The notes: a model not told the origin generated them from the sequence alone. Shown: positions 53,662-63,790, counted from the first letter of the stretch. The stretch: DNA of 64,000 bases from Komagataeibacter diospyri (GCF_006538165.1 NZ_BDLU01000050.1:37210-101209); one strand, 5' to 3'. A program made the numbers and translations.

Positions 53662-56569
53662 ATGATGGCGGCAAGGCGCTGTCATGGTCTGACGGCTTGG
53701 GGGCTGCCTGTCCCGTTTCCGGATGGGCCGCTGGGGATGCCGTGGCTGTCGGGGCCGGGTGGGCCTGTTGCGTTGGTGCCTCGGCAGCGGGGGTTGCCTG
53801 TGTCGTGGTTGTAGCAGGCTGCTGCGCGGTGGGTGTATCGGGCGTAGCAGGCGCATCCGATTCTGGTGCAGGCGTTGGTGCCGCGCCCTGTGGCGTGGTC
53901 GCCGCTTTGTCCGGCGTGCTGGCAGGCGCGGGCGTGTCCGCATGCTGGTCCGTGCCGGGGGCTGCGGGCGATGAAGCCGGGGTGGCAGGCGGGGTTGCCA
54001 TGGCTGGCGGATTTGCCACAGTCTGCGGTGCAGGTGCAGGTGCAGGTGCAGGTGCAGGTGCAGGTGCAGGTGCAGGTGCAGGTGCAGGTGCAGGTGCAGG
54101 TGCAGTGGTGGGCGGGATCTGTGTGGCTGAAGATGGCGCGCTGGCCCCCACGGTTGATATCTGCGGCAGGGCGGGGGTCGGGGCCACGGGGCGTGGGGTC
54201 AGGGTTACGGTGGGCTGGCTGTAACGGCTCAGCGCATCATCGTCGCTCTGCACGCCATAGGCATTCATGGGGGGCAGGGGCTGTGGTGATGGCTGGTCCG
54301 CCGCCGGGTTGCGGTCAAGCACGACACGGGTGTTCTGCGGATAGCGGTTCATAAGCCCCAGCAGCGTGCCGTTGGTCCAGCCAAACCCGATCTGCATAGG
54401 GTATTCGCCGCCACCCTTGCCGCCCTTGGGGCTGATGAACGGATTGACCACGTCATATTTTTCCAGCAGCACGCCGGATTTTTCATACGTGCCGATCACA
54501 CGGCCCATCCAGCGGGCGGCGATATCGCTGGCCAGCGCGTCATATCCGTACTGGTTCAGCCCCTTGACCGCCATCCATTGCAGTGGCGCCCATCCGTTGG
54601 GGGAATCCCACTGCTGTCCGCTGCCGCTGCGTTCGGTGGCGATCAGACCACCAATCTTGAGCAGATTTTTGCGCACGGTTTCGGATACGGCCTTGGCCTG
54701 CTCGGGTGTTGCCATCTGCATGAACAGGGGGACGACGGTGGCCCCTGACAGGATGGAGGTCGATTCCCCCTTCTTCCAGTCATAGTCGATGAAGGCAGCG
54801 CGGCGTTCATCCCACAGGATACGCTGCACCGCGTCGATGCGCTCCTGCGCCAGACGGTTGTAGCGGGCAGCCGCGTCCTTGTTGCCCTTCAGCTCATAGG
54901 CATGGGCCAGCGTCTGTTCCAGATGCGGGATCATGCAGTTCAGTTCGACCGTCAGCAGGTCGGTGGTGTGGATGGTGGACAGGGTATGTCCGTCTGCCAG
55001 CCAGCGTGACGAGAAATCCCATCCTGTTTCAGAACCGGCGCGCAGGTCGCGATAGACCTCTTCCTTCGGGCGGTCGGAATGGGCGGCGGTGGCGATATCC
55101 TGCGGATAGCTTTCGTCACGCGGGGTATCCATGTCATCCCAGTGACGGTTCATGATCGTGCCATCGGGCAGGCGCACCACATGGCGGTACGCACCGCCGG
55201 GCGGGACGGAATCCTGCCCGTCCATCCAGTAATCGTATTCCGCCTGCAGTTCGGGCAGGAAGGTGGTGTAGGCCACCTGACCATCATGCATGGCCAGCAG
55301 GTCCACCATCAGCGAGAAGAACGGCACCTGCGACCGGCTGAGGTAATAGGTACGGCTGCCATTGGGGATATGGCCGTACCGGTCGATCATTGACGCCATG
55401 TCGCGCACCATGTCGCGCATGAGGTCGATCTTCTGGTTTTCGTACAGCCCGATCATCGTGAAATAGCTGTCCCAGTAATACAGTTCACTGAAACGCCCAC
55501 CGGGCACGACATAGGTATAGGGCAGGGGAAGCTGTGATGAATACGCCACCTGGATATCGGGCGGGCGGCTGAGGACTTCCCACATGCCATTGATGTAGTC
55601 GCGCACGTTTTCATCAGGACTGCGCTGGTAGGAAACCGTCTTGCGTTCGGGCAGGGTGAAATGCCGCGCCACGAAATCCTTGAGCGAGAAATCAGGCCGC
55701 AGCTTGGCAACGTTGTATTCCGCCATAAGGTCCGTCGGGGATTCGTCCGGCACGGCGTCAGCAGCTGTCTTGGCGTCAGTATAGATATGGGCTTCGCCAA
55801 TCGCCTGGAACAGCCCGTCCAGCACGATCGAAGGAGGACGCAGGTCCTGCACCAGCGCGGCTGGTGCGGCCGCATCGGACAGCAGGGCATCGGCTGGCGG
55901 TACGGGACTGCTGCCGCTGGAAGCCGGACCATCCTTGTGTACGGTCTGGACCGGATTCGTACCCGGGCTGGATGGCGCGGTGTCGGCGTGATCTGAACTG
56001 TCCGCCGCTGGCATGCCCGCAGGGGCCGGAGGGGTTGCCGCGGGGGCAGGCGTGCTGTCGCCAGCAGGCATTGTCGCGCCATCGGGCGCGGCGGGAGGGG
56101 GGGATGCCTGCGTGGCGGGGGCCGCGTCCGTCGGGCCGACCGGGACCTTGCTGTCTCCGCCGGGGGCGACGGGTGCCGGGGATGCGTCACCTGTGCCTGC
56201 CTGTGCGGGCGGGGACCGTGTCGCGGCATCCGGTGTCGTGGCGTGGGCGGGTGGCAGCATGTTTCCGCTTCCCGACAGGGGTTCAGGTGTTGGTACGGAA
56301 TAGGTCTGGTCCGCCTGTCCCTGCGGCTGCGCTGATATGCCGGTGGCAGTCGCAGTGGAAGCCGGGGCGGCTGTTGTCCCATCCGTGCCCGTGGGGGGCG
56401 AGGAGGGGACAGCAGCGGGAGACGACGGCGTGGGGGCCACCTGCGATGTGGTCGGCGCTGTCTGGGCCAGGGCGGGTATCCCCGCGTAAAGAAGACTGGC
56501 CAGCAACAGCCCGGCCTGGCGGGGCGCGGACCGGGACAGACTAGAACCGCACAGGAGGGAAACTTTCAC
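53660..56569 (-). CDS. treA: Periplasmic/secreted trehalase (GH37) with long Pro/Ala-rich flanks
   Basis: Hydrolyses trehalose to two glucoses. The GTG at 56569 gives 969 residues: a signal region (SAPRQAGLLLASLLYAGIPALAQ, cut after ALAQ), a Pro/Ala/Thr/Ser-rich stretch (about 25-235), the GH37 catalytic domain (about 240-750) with the signatures VPGGRFSELYYWDSYF and QQWDSPNGWAPLQWM, and a second Pro/Ala-rich tail (about 750-969) with a run of Ala-Pro pairs encoded by 13 copies of a hexamer. Typical TreA has about 565 residues, so some 400 residues are added low-complexity sequence. These flanks may be disordered linkers or wall/surface spacers. An in-frame start up to 56806 exists but overlaps tldD. 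Confidence 0.92.
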   Translation of the reverse strand: MKVSLLCGSSLSRSAPRQAGLLLASLLYAGIPALAQTAPTTSQVAPTPSSPAAVPSSPPTGTDGTTAAPASTATATGISAQPQGQADQTYSVPTPEPLSGSGNMLPPAHATTPDAATRSPPAQAGTGDASPAPVAPGGDSKVPVGPTDAAPATQASPPPAAPDGATMPAGDSTPAPAATPPAPAGMPAADSSDHADTAPSSPGTNPVQTVHKDGPASSGSSPVPPADALLSDAAAPAALVQDLRPPSIVLDGLFQAIGEAHIYTDAKTAADAVPDESPTDLMAEYNVAKLRPDFSLKDFVARHFTLPERKTVSYQRSPDENVRDYINGMWEVLSRPPDIQVAYSSQLPLPYTYVVPGGRFSELYYWDSYFTMIGLYENQKIDLMRDMVRDMASMIDRYGHIPNGSRTYYLSRSQVPFFSLMVDLLAMHDGQVAYTTFLPELQAEYDYWMDGQDSVPPGGAYRHVVRLPDGTIMNRHWDDMDTPRDESYPQDIATAAHSDRPKEEVYRDLRAGSETGWDFSSRWLADGHTLSTIHTTDLLTVELNCMIPHLEQTLAHAYELKGNKDAAARYNRLAQERIDAVQRILWDERRAAFIDYDWKKGESTSILSGATVVPLFMQMATPEQAKAVSETVRKNLLKIGGLIATERSGSGQQWDSPNGWAPLQWMAVKGLNQYGYDALASDIAARWMGRVIGTYEKSGVLLEKYDVVNPFISPKGGKGGGEYPMQIGFGWTNGTLLGLMNRYPQNTRVVLDRNPAADQPSPQPLPPMNAYGVQSDDDALSRYSQPTVTLTPRPVAPTPALPQISTVGASAPSSATQIPPTTAPAPAPAPAPAPAPAPAPAPAPAPAPQTVANPPAMATPPATPASSPAAPGTDQHADTPAPASTPDKAATTPQGAAPTPAPESDAPATPDTPTAQQPATTTTQATPAAEAPTQQAHPAPTATASPAAHPETGQAAPKPSDHDSALPPS
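54027..54104. repeat. Hexanucleotide tandem repeat, 13 units of GGTGCA
   Basis: Perfect array within the trehalase gene, read on the minus strand as alternating Ala and Pro codons (about residues 822-847). As the unit is 6 bases, copy-number change keeps the frame and alters only the length of the Ala-Pro rod. Confidence 0.95.
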
Positions 56570-56812
56570 GAGACGCCATTTCTCCAAACAATGAAAACCT
56601 GATCTTTGCACAATGCCCTGCCTTGCGTCCCTACCACAAAGGGAAACCGTCCAGATGGAGGGAAGTTCATTTTCACGCATGGTACCTGTCATGAAGAGAG
56701 ACCAGCTTTTCCCCAGTGGGCAAAACCGGTTATGCTGCCTGCCCTCCCGGCCCGCGCGGCCCGAGCGTTCATGTCTTTTCATTCCTGTTCCGCCAACCGG
56801 AGTCACCGTTTC

Positions 56813-58273
56813 ATGCCCTTATCCCTTCAGGGTCTTTCCCCGCTGGCTGCAACCGATGCCCTGTTTTTCGAACGGGCGGGCGCGCGCCTTGGCCGCCCCG
56901 ATGCCGAACGCCTGGTGCGCCACGCGCTTGAGGGAATGGATGATGGCGAGCTTTTTCTGGAATATCGTGAAAGCGAGGGGATTTCGCTGGATGAAGGGGT
57001 GATCCGGTCCGCCACCTTCGATACCTCGTCCGGATTCGGCCTGCGCGCCGTGCTGGAGGCGGAAACCGGTTTCGCCCATTCCGATGACATAAGTGAAAGT
57101 GCGATCCGCCGGGCCGGGGAAACCGTCAGCCAGATCAGGGCGGGCCGTTCGGGCACGCTGGCCATAGGCCCGCGTTCGACCAATCACCGTCTGTACCCCG
57201 ACATCAACCCGCTGGAAGAAGGGGCCTTTGCCGCGCGCGCGGCCATGCTGTCGGAACTCGATGCCTATGCCCGCGCGCGCGACCCGCGCGTGGTACAGGT
57301 CATGGCGTCCATTTCCGCTGAATGGCAGGCGGTCCAGATCGTCCGCCCCGATGGGCAGCGCATGGCCGATATCCGTCCGCTGGTGCGCATGAACGTATCG
57401 GTGGTGGTGGAACAGGACGGGCGGCGTGAAAGTGGTGGCCACGGGCTGGGTGGCCGCTATTCCTATACCCGCCTGCTGTCGCCGCAGGTGTGGCAGGGTG
57501 CGGTGGACGAGGCCCTGCGCATGGCGCTGGTCAATCTTGATGCCCGCCCCGCACCTGCGGGGGAAATGGAAGTGGTGCTGGGGGCCGGCTGGCCCGGTAT
57601 CCTGCTGCATGAAGCGGTGGGCCATGGACTGGAAGGCGATTTCAATCGCAAGGGCACGTCCGCCTTCGCGGGTCTTATGGGCAAGCGGGTGGCGGCCCCC
57701 GGCGTGACGGTGGTGGATGATGGCACCCTGCCCGAACGCCGGGGCAGCCTGACCATTGATGATGAAGGCACGCCCACCGGCCGCACCGTAATGATCGAGG
57801 ACGGCATCCTGACCGGCTATCTGCAGGACCGCCTCAACGCCCGCCTTATGGGGGTCGCCCCCACGGGTAACGGGCGGCGGCAGTCCTATGCCCATGCGCC
57901 CATGCCGCGCATGACCAACACCATCATGCTGGGGGGTGACGCCACGACCGATGACATGATCCGCAGCACGAAGCGCGGGCTGTATGCGGTCAATTTCGGT
58001 GGTGGGCAGGTCGACATCACATCGGGCAAATTCGTGTTTGCCGCATCCGAAGCCTACATGATCGAGGACGGGAAGATTACCACCCCCGTGCGCGGTGCTA
58101 CCCTGATCGGCAATGGTGCGGACGCCATGACCAAGGTGACCATGATTGGGGGCGAACCCGCCCTTGACCCCGGTATCGGCACCTGTGGCAAGTCCGGGCA
58201 GGGCGTGCCGGTGGGCGTGGGCCAACCGACCCTGAAAATGACCGGCCTGACCGTGGGCGGCACAGGAGGTTAA
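56813..58273 (+). CDS. tldD: Metalloprotease TldD
   Basis: TldD forms a heterodimeric zinc protease with TldE/PmbA that trims unfolded peptides and matures some ribosomal peptides. The 486 residues have the N-terminal domain beginning ATDALFFERAG, EYRESEGISLDEGVI, and the zinc motif HEAVGHGLEGD with H266, E267 and H270, then GTLPERRGSLTIDDEGTPT and the C-terminal TSGKFVFAASEAYMIEDG and CGKSGQGVPVGVGQP. Length is normal. The ATG at 56813 has GGAG at 56800-56803; ATGs further up (e.g. 56771) are in frame but run into the trehalase leader. pmbA is not in the window. Confidence 0.94.
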   Translation: MPLSLQGLSPLAATDALFFERAGARLGRPDAERLVRHALEGMDDGELFLEYRESEGISLDEGVIRSATFDTSSGFGLRAVLEAETGFAHSDDISESAIRRAGETVSQIRAGRSGTLAIGPRSTNHRLYPDINPLEEGAFAARAAMLSELDAYARARDPRVVQVMASISAEWQAVQIVRPDGQRMADIRPLVRMNVSVVVEQDGRRESGGHGLGGRYSYTRLLSPQVWQGAVDEALRMALVNLDARPAPAGEMEVVLGAGWPGILLHEAVGHGLEGDFNRKGTSAFAGLMGKRVAAPGVTVVDDGTLPERRGSLTIDDEGTPTGRTVMIEDGILTGYLQDRLNARLMGVAPTGNGRRQSYAHAPMPRMTNTIMLGGDATTDDMIRSTKRGLYAVNFGGGQVDITSGKFVFAASEAYMIEDGKITTPVRGATLIGNGADAMTKVTMIGGEPALDPGIGTCGKSGQGVPVGVGQPTLKMTGLTVGGTGG

Positions 58274-58280
58274 TAAATCA

Positions 58281-58305
58281 AAGGCTTTTGGGTGCCGCCT
58301 TTTTC
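58281..58305. repeat. Half copy of the palindromic repeat, terminator-like (tldD / pdxJ)
   Basis: AAGGCTTTTGGGTGCCGCCTTTTT resembles the left end of the 75-base repeat. AAAGGC and GCCTTT pair, followed by T residues, so it can end tldD. It reaches the pdxJ stop codon on the other strand. Confidence 0.5.
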
Positions 58306-59050
58306 ACTTTCGTGCGGCAGCGATCACATCCTTCATGTGGCGGATTACGGCAGGCAGCCCATCAAAAATTGCCTGCCCGATCAGGAAATGCCCGATATTC
58401 AGTTCCATGACCTGTGGCAGCGCGGCAATCGGAGGCACGTTGTCATAGGTCAGCCCATGGCCCGCATGGACTTCCAGCCCGCATCGCGCGGCGTGTTCCG
58501 CGCCTGCCGTCAGGCGGCCCAGTTCCACCGCGCGCGCTGTCGCATCCATGGCGTCGGCATACGCACCCGTATGCAGTTCCACCACGGCTGCCCCCAGCTT
58601 CGCCGCGGCCTCGATCTGTGCGGCATCCGGGTCAATGAACAGCGAGACACGAATCCCCGCATCCCGCATGCGGGCAATGCGGGGGGCAAGGCTTTCGGTC
58701 TGCCCACGCACATCCAGCCCGCCTTCGGTCGTGACTTCCTGCCGCCGTTCGGGCACCAGGCAGCACGCATGCGGGCGCAGGCGGATGGCGATAGCGGTCA
58801 TTTCCTCCGTTGCGGCCATTTCCATGTTCAGCGGGACCGACAGGTCCGCGCGCAGACGTTCAAGGTCGGCATCGCGGATATGACGACGGTCCTCGCGCAG
58901 GTGGGCGGTAATGCCGTCGGCGCCTGACGCCTGCGCCAGCAGCGCCCCCTTCACCGGGTCGGGATGTGCACCACCCCGTGCGTTCCGTACGGTGGCGATA
59001 TGATCGATATTGACACCCAGCCGGATGGGCGTGGGAAGGGATGTAATCAT
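58304..59050 (-). CDS. pdxJ: Pyridoxine 5'-phosphate synthase PdxJ
   Basis: Condenses 1-deoxyxylulose 5-phosphate with the product of PdxA to pyridoxine 5'-phosphate, the last step of the DXP-dependent vitamin B6 route. The 248-residue barrel shows [52 protein letters not shown] and [16 protein letters not shown]. Length is normal. The ATG at 59050 overlaps the pdxA stop as ATGA, so the two are coupled. PLP from this pathway serves enzymes such as TrpB in this window. Confidence 0.96.
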   Translation of the reverse strand: MITSLPTPIRLGVNIDHIATVRNARGGAHPDPVKGALLAQASGADGITAHLREDRRHIRDADLERLRADLSVPLNMEMAATEEMTAIAIRLRPHACCLVPERRQEVTTEGGLDVRGQTESLAPRIARMRDAGIRVSLFIDPDAAQIEAAAKLGAAVVELHTGAYADAMDATARAVELGRLTAGAEHAARCGLEVHAGHGLTYDNVPPIAALPQVMELNIGHFLIGQAIFDGLPAVIRHMKDVIAAARK

Positions 59051-60036
59051 GACCTGTTCCTGTGTTCGGCCATCTGCATGGCCATGCGCAGTGCTGCGAC
59101 AAGGCTGGACGGATCGGCCACGCCCCGTCCCGCAATGTCGAAGGCTGTGCCGTGATCGGGCGATGTGCGGATGATGGGTAGCCCCAGCGTGGTGTTGACC
59201 CCCTGCGTCATGTCGATGGTCTTGAGCGGGATCAGCGCCTGGTCATGGTACATGCACATCGCCACGTCATAGCGTGCCCGCGCGGCAGGGGTGAACATGG
59301 TGTCGGGCGGCCATGGCCCGCTGATATCCATGCCATCGGCGCGCAGGGTGGCGATGGCGGGGGCAATGATGGTCTGTTCTTCCGTGCCCATGCTGCCGTC
59401 CTCGCCCGCATGGGGGTTCAGCCCGGCAATGGCAATGCGCGGTGCCGCAATGCCGAAGTCACGCTGTAGGGCCGCATGGGTGGTGCGGGTGGCGGCGATG
59501 ATGACACTGGTATCCAGTTCATCCAGTGCGCGGCGCAGGCTGACATGGATGGTAATGGGCACGACCCGCAGTTCCGGGCAGGCCAGCATCATCACCTCGC
59601 GCCCCGACACTTTGCACAGGGCCGCAAGGTATTCGGTATGGCCGGGATAGGGGAAACCTGCTTTTTTCAGCACGATCTTGCTGATCGGGTTGGTCACCAC
59701 GCCTGCGGCCTGTCCATTGCGGGCCAGTTCCACCGCGCGCGCGATGGAGGTGGTGATGGCGGGGGCATTGGTACTGTCCGGCCGGCCTGCATGGACAGGC
59801 GCCTGCAGCCCGACCGGCAGCACCGGCACGGCATGGGCGAAGACATCACCCGCCTGCGCAATGGTGGTGATTTCGCGAACCGGCACATCATGCCGTCCGA
59901 TCAGCCCCGCATCACCCAGCACCGCGAACGGTGTCGCGCCCTGCCGCATGGCCCGCCATGCACCTGCTGTGATTTCCGGCCCGATTCCCGCCGGGTCCCC
60001 CATGGTCAGGGCAAGGGGCAGGCTGACATCAGGCAT
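59047..60036 (-). CDS. pdxA: 4-hydroxythreonine-4-phosphate dehydrogenase PdxA
   Basis: Oxidises 4-phosphohydroxy-threonine with NAD(P) for PLP synthesis. The 329 residues show [14 protein letters not shown] at the N-terminus, [22 protein letters not shown], metal ligands in [16 protein letters not shown] and [19 protein letters not shown], and [16 protein letters not shown]. Length is normal. A related family acts on D-erythronate/threonate phosphates, but pairing with pdxJ supports PdxA. The ATG at 60036 lies 8 bases inside the end of the M20 peptidase gene, and its stop overlaps pdxJ. Confidence 0.95.
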   Translation of the reverse strand: MPDVSLPLALTMGDPAGIGPEITAGAWRAMRQGATPFAVLGDAGLIGRHDVPVREITTIAQAGDVFAHAVPVLPVGLQAPVHAGRPDSTNAPAITTSIARAVELARNGQAAGVVTNPISKIVLKKAGFPYPGHTEYLAALCKVSGREVMMLACPELRVVPITIHVSLRRALDELDTSVIIAATRTTHAALQRDFGIAAPRIAIAGLNPHAGEDGSMGTEEQTIIAPAIATLRADGMDISGPWPPDTMFTPAARARYDVAMCMYHDQALIPLKTIDMTQGVNTTLGLPIIRTSPDHGTAFDIAGRGVADPSSLVAALRMAMQMAEHRNRS

Positions 60037-61435
60037 CAGTCGTGCCCATGGCGTGCAGGATGCGGATCCATGACCGGATGCCCTTATGGAAGGACGTCAG
60101 GTCATATTTTTCGTTGGGTGAATGCACACGGTCGTCATCCAGCGCGAAGCCCACCAGCAGGGCGGACATGCCCAGGATACGCTGCATGTCGGCGGCCACC
60201 GGGATCGACCCGCCACAGCCGATGGTGACGGCAGGTGTGCCCCATTCCGCTCCCAGCGCCCCCAGCGTGGGCTGCAGGCCAAAGGTGTCATCGGGCACGA
60301 CACTGGCGACCGATCCGCCACAGGGCGTGAAGGTGACAGTGCAGTCCGGCGGTAACCGGTCACGCACATGGGCGCAGAAGGTCTGGCGGATACGCACCGG
60401 GTCCTGTCCTGCCACCAGCCGGAACGACACCTTTGCCATGGCGTCACCCGGCAGCACGGTCTTGAACCCTTCGCCGGTGTAGCCGCTGGAAATGCCGTTG
60501 ATCTCGAAACTGGGGCGGCACCATGTCTGCTCGATGGCGGTGTACCCCTTTTCCCCGGCAGGCTGCGACAGCCCGACATCGCCAAGGAAGGCTGCGTCAT
60601 CCGGGGCGATTTCACGCCAGCGCGCGCGCAGTGCTTCCGGCGGGTCCTGCACGCCCATATAGAAACCGGGCAGGGTAACGCGGCCTGTAGCGTCATCGCG
60701 GATGGAAGACAGGACCTGGCACAGCACTTCCGCCGGGTTGCGCGCGGCATTGCCGTAAATGCCCGAATGCAGGTCGCGGCTTGCACAGCGCAGGTGGATT
60801 TCCTCTCCTACCATGCCGCGCAGCGTGGTGGTGATGGCGGGCACGCCGGGCAGCATGGCGGTATCGCAGATCAGCCCGACATCGGCACGCAGTTCTTCCC
60901 GGTGTGCTTCCATGAAAGGCAGCAGGCTGGGGCCGCCGCATTCTTCCTCGCCTTCGATCAGGAGCGAGATACGCACCGGCATCTGCCCTGCCGTGGCGCG
61001 GATGGCGCGCAGGGCCTCGATAAAGGTCATGACCTGACCCTTGTCATCCGACGCGCCGCGTGCGGTGATCTGCCTGCGCCCGTCCTGTCCTGTCACCAGC
61101 GCGGGTTCGAACGGGTCGCTGGCCCACAGTTCCAGCGGATCAACGGGCTGCACGTCGTAATGGCCATAGAACAGCACATGCGGGCCTGCGGGTGGTGTGC
61201 GGTCATGTGCCACCAGAATGGGGTGGCCGGGGGTTTCGTGCAGTGTCACGTCAAAGCCGAGACGGTCGAGTTCACCGTGCAGCCACTGCGCCGCCTGCCT
61301 GCAATCCGCCGCGTGTTCAGGCTGGGTGGATATGCTGGGAATACGCAGGAACGCGAACAGCCGCGCAAGGGCGTCATCAAGCGTGCGGTCCGCCTGTTCC
61401 AGCACAGGCGCGAGGGATGCGGGTAAATCAGTCAT
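60029..61435 (-). CDS. M20-family metallopeptidase (dipeptidase/carboxypeptidase type)
   Basis: Two-zinc aminoacylase-type peptidase of 468 residues. Seen: the first zinc histidine in [18 protein letters not shown], the bridging Asp in [18 protein letters not shown], the catalytic and zinc Glu pair in [15 protein letters not shown], a further ligand in ICDTAMLPG, a dimerisation (lid) domain (about 200-380) and the C-terminal [12 protein letters not shown] and [13 protein letters not shown] with the last histidine. This is the cytosolic dipeptidase (CNDP-like) group. It is the first gene of an overlapping set with pdxA and pdxJ; no functional link to vitamin B6 is known to me. Confidence 0.92.
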   Translation of the reverse strand: MTDLPASLAPVLEQADRTLDDALARLFAFLRIPSISTQPEHAADCRQAAQWLHGELDRLGFDVTLHETPGHPILVAHDRTPPAGPHVLFYGHYDVQPVDPLELWASDPFEPALVTGQDGRRQITARGASDDKGQVMTFIEALRAIRATAGQMPVRISLLIEGEEECGGPSLLPFMEAHREELRADVGLICDTAMLPGVPAITTTLRGMVGEEIHLRCASRDLHSGIYGNAARNPAEVLCQVLSSIRDDATGRVTLPGFYMGVQDPPEALRARWREIAPDDAAFLGDVGLSQPAGEKGYTAIEQTWCRPSFEINGISSGYTGEGFKTVLPGDAMAKVSFRLVAGQDPVRIRQTFCAHVRDRLPPDCTVTFTPCGGSVASVVPDDTFGLQPTLGALGAEWGTPAVTIGCGGSIPVAADMQRILGMSALLVGFALDDDRVHSPNEKYDLTSFHKGIRSWIRILHAMGTTDA

Positions 61436-62027
61436 GAACTTTCCATTTTTGCAGCACGCGTCAGGCAGCCCGAATGGGACGGGGTGCGATTTTGCCTGTT
61501 ATGGGGGCAAAAGCAACATATCTCCGTATCAGGGCTGCCTGACAATGTGCGCGGGTCATGGCAGCACGGGACGGAGGCCGGGCAGAGGCATGAACAGTCG
61601 TGCTTGTTTGGGAATAATATATTGATAAATAAAACTTTTTAAGTGCTGCCTTTTTTCAGATAAAGTGGCGATCCCTGAAGCTTTTCAAAAAAGCTTCATC
61701 CTCACAGGCAGGTTTTTCAAACAGTCTCCTGCTTCCGGCGATCAATGGAACGGGAAACGCGAAGACGGCAAAGGACTGGCCAATCGCCATGGTCTGTATT
61801 GTAGGGCAGTATATTGAAAATACATAAAGTATAATTTAAAAATTGTGACTTGAAGGCAAAAATAAATAATCTATTCAAGTTACGTAATCAAGATAAGGTT
61901 TTAATTGTTCCTGATGGAAACTAAAAGTATAAATTTGTATATTTTCATGAATATCTGTTGATTAATGGCATAAATTTATTTCTATAAATCCGCCTGCCCC
62001 TTCTTCCGTGAATATTGAGACCATGTC
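61436..62027. other. 592-base non-coding region, AT-rich in its second half
   Basis: Between the M20 peptidase and the divergent glucosyltransferase gene. It holds a palindromic repeat copy (61631-61704) and, from about 61800 to 62000, a stretch far richer in A+T than the chromosome around it, probably containing the promoter of the glucosyltransferase gene. No convincing gene or RNA was seen. Confidence 0.6.
61631..61704. repeat. Palindromic interspersed repeat, diverged copy 8
   Basis: AAAACTTTTTAAGTGCTGCC at the left, a CTGCCTTTTTTCAGATAAAGTGG arm (consensus), and GAAGCTTTTCAAAAAAGCTTC as a clear hairpin near the right end. The outer inverted ends are degraded. Confidence 0.6.
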
Positions 62028-63695
62028 ATGTTTATTTCCAAAGAAACCCCACGAAACACTGCCATATCTTCATTTTTTCTGTGCAGGCGGGAATTCTACA
62101 CGCGTGCGATGCTGTTTTTTCTGGTGTTTATTTTATTCACCTATCCCATAATTCATGCCAACGTCTATTATGCGGATGATACGCTGCATGCACTCAGCAA
62201 CATACATTGGGAACGTGACGGTCGGGTATTGGGGCAGTTGCTGCTGCTGTTTATGGGAAGATTCGCGACGATAGATTACGCGCCCCTGCCACAGATCATT
62301 GGCCTGCCATTTATTGCAGCGGCACTTGCGGCGTTTAGCATAAGGTGGGGATATAGCAGGATATCTTCTATAATATGTCTGTCTTTTATCGTATGTAATC
62401 CATTTTTTCTTGAAAATATCTCTTACAGATTTGATGGCATGATTATGGAATGTGCCGTTGCCTGCGCCATCATGCCATTCGCACTTCCGTTTTTCCTGCC
62501 GGAACATAGCCGGAAATCCCTGATGCCGTGGCAGTTGCTGGCGCTTTTTTCGTGCCTGAATTTATATCAGCCTGCCTTGAATGTATACTTGTGCCTGTGC
62601 TGCCTGACCGCCATCCTGTCTTTACTTGAAAAGAAAAAAGCCGGACAGGTTGCAAATATGCTTATCGCAAACGCCATTACTCTCTCCCTGGCCCTGTTGA
62701 TATATAAACTGGAAACATTAATACTGCCCGGCGGGGACGATTATGCGGATGCACATAAACAAACCGTTCATTCCATCAGCCAGATTTTTGGAAATATTCC
62801 AGGCTTTTTCCAGACGATTGCTCCGGCCCTGATCAAAGGCCCGCAGAGTATCATTTTTTCGGCCATCATCGTATCGGGCTGTATTACGCTTGTATTCCGT
62901 GCCGTGCGTATGCTGCGTACGGGCAGCCTGACACCCGCAGCCGGTGGCCTTGTGGCATTCTGCCTTGTGGCCCTGCCTTTCTGCATTCCGGGCATACTGC
63001 TCCTGCTTGGCTGTCCCATCCATTCCCATCGGGTCATGATCGGGTTTGGTTCAGCGGCCGCGTGTTTCATTACCTTCCTGCTTGGTGTGGCGCCTTCCTT
63101 CAGGTGGCGTGCAACCTGTCTTGCATGCATTCTTGCAGGCTATGGGCTGTGGTCTGAAATCACCCTGTCGGCAGCCTATGCGAATGCCCTTTCGGCGCAG
63201 TCGCGTTTTCGCGACCAGATGGCGCAATCCATGGTCGATGATGCGGTTCAGCTGGCACGTGAGGCAGGCCAGCCGGAAGGCGCATCTTTCTGGTGGGGTA
63301 CGCGTGGGGATGAACCAGTCGCGCCTCTGGCCCTGTATATCCTGCGCAAATACGAGATTCTTACGGATATCGTTCTTGTGTCTTACGTTCCGCCTCTGCC
63401 TGCGCCATGGATGATGCACGACATCATGCTGACTCATGGCCTGCCCGCCAATATCCTTTCAACGGGCGGTATGCCCGACAGGGGAAAGTCGATGTGGAAA
63501 GCGCAGCAGGCCGACCTGCAGCATTGTGCCATCAACGGCAGTCGGGAACATGGCCCGTTTATTACCTACCGGATCGGGAATTCCATTATCGTGGATTACG
63601 ACAAGCGCTGCGTTTTACATGGCAACGGATACGAGCGCGTTCCGTCGCCCCGGCAAAACGTGTTCCATGGCAGAATGGTGGAATCCAGCAGGTAG
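62028..63695 (+). CDS. GtrII-like membrane glucosyltransferase domain protein
   Basis: Polytopic membrane protein of 555 residues of the glucosyltransferase-II family, known from O-antigen serotype conversion (lipid-linked glucose to O-antigen). Seen: a first membrane segment MLFFLVFILFTYPIIHA, directly followed by the periplasmic NVYYADDTLHALSNIHWERD with the Asp pair and GR that mark the family, about ten further hydrophobic segments to residue 380, and a soluble C-terminal domain (about 390-555). The gene is AT-richer than its neighbours and lies beside an IS element, suggesting transfer. No gtrA/gtrB pair adjoins; the GT2 gene at 52652 could supply a lipid-linked sugar, as inference only. 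Confidence 0.8.
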   Translation: MFISKETPRNTAISSFFLCRREFYTRAMLFFLVFILFTYPIIHANVYYADDTLHALSNIHWERDGRVLGQLLLLFMGRFATIDYAPLPQIIGLPFIAAALAAFSIRWGYSRISSIICLSFIVCNPFFLENISYRFDGMIMECAVACAIMPFALPFFLPEHSRKSLMPWQLLALFSCLNLYQPALNVYLCLCCLTAILSLLEKKKAGQVANMLIANAITLSLALLIYKLETLILPGGDDYADAHKQTVHSISQIFGNIPGFFQTIAPALIKGPQSIIFSAIIVSGCITLVFRAVRMLRTGSLTPAAGGLVAFCLVALPFCIPGILLLLGCPIHSHRVMIGFGSAAACFITFLLGVAPSFRWRATCLACILAGYGLWSEITLSAAYANALSAQSRFRDQMAQSMVDDAVQLAREAGQPEGASFWWGTRGDEPVAPLALYILRKYEILTDIVLVSYVPPLPAPWMMHDIMLTHGLPANILSTGGMPDRGKSMWKAQQADLQHCAINGSREHGPFITYRIGNSIIVDYDKRCVLHGNGYERVPSPRQNVFHGRMVESSR

Positions 63696-63790
63696 CATGT
63701 CCGATAGCTTCCCCTCTGACCATTCATGGTATCCGTCCTGATCGGGGAACGCCATGCAGGACTGCATCAAGCGGTAAAAAACCGTTTTTA

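Noticed and set aside
54027..54104. CRISPR-like array at the GGTGCA repeats (and at the TGGCACA repeats near 36268)
   Set aside because: These are contiguous short tandem units with no spacers, and no cas genes are present in the window.
53697..54224. Plus-strand frame rich in Gly, Ala and Val opposite the trehalase tail
   Set aside because: It is the complement of the Pro/Ala-rich coding and the hexamer array, with no ribosome binding site or family.
61197..61625. Open frame across the start of the M20 peptidase gene
   Set aside because: It is mostly antisense to the peptidase gene and the rest is in the non-coding gap, without a ribosome binding site or family features.
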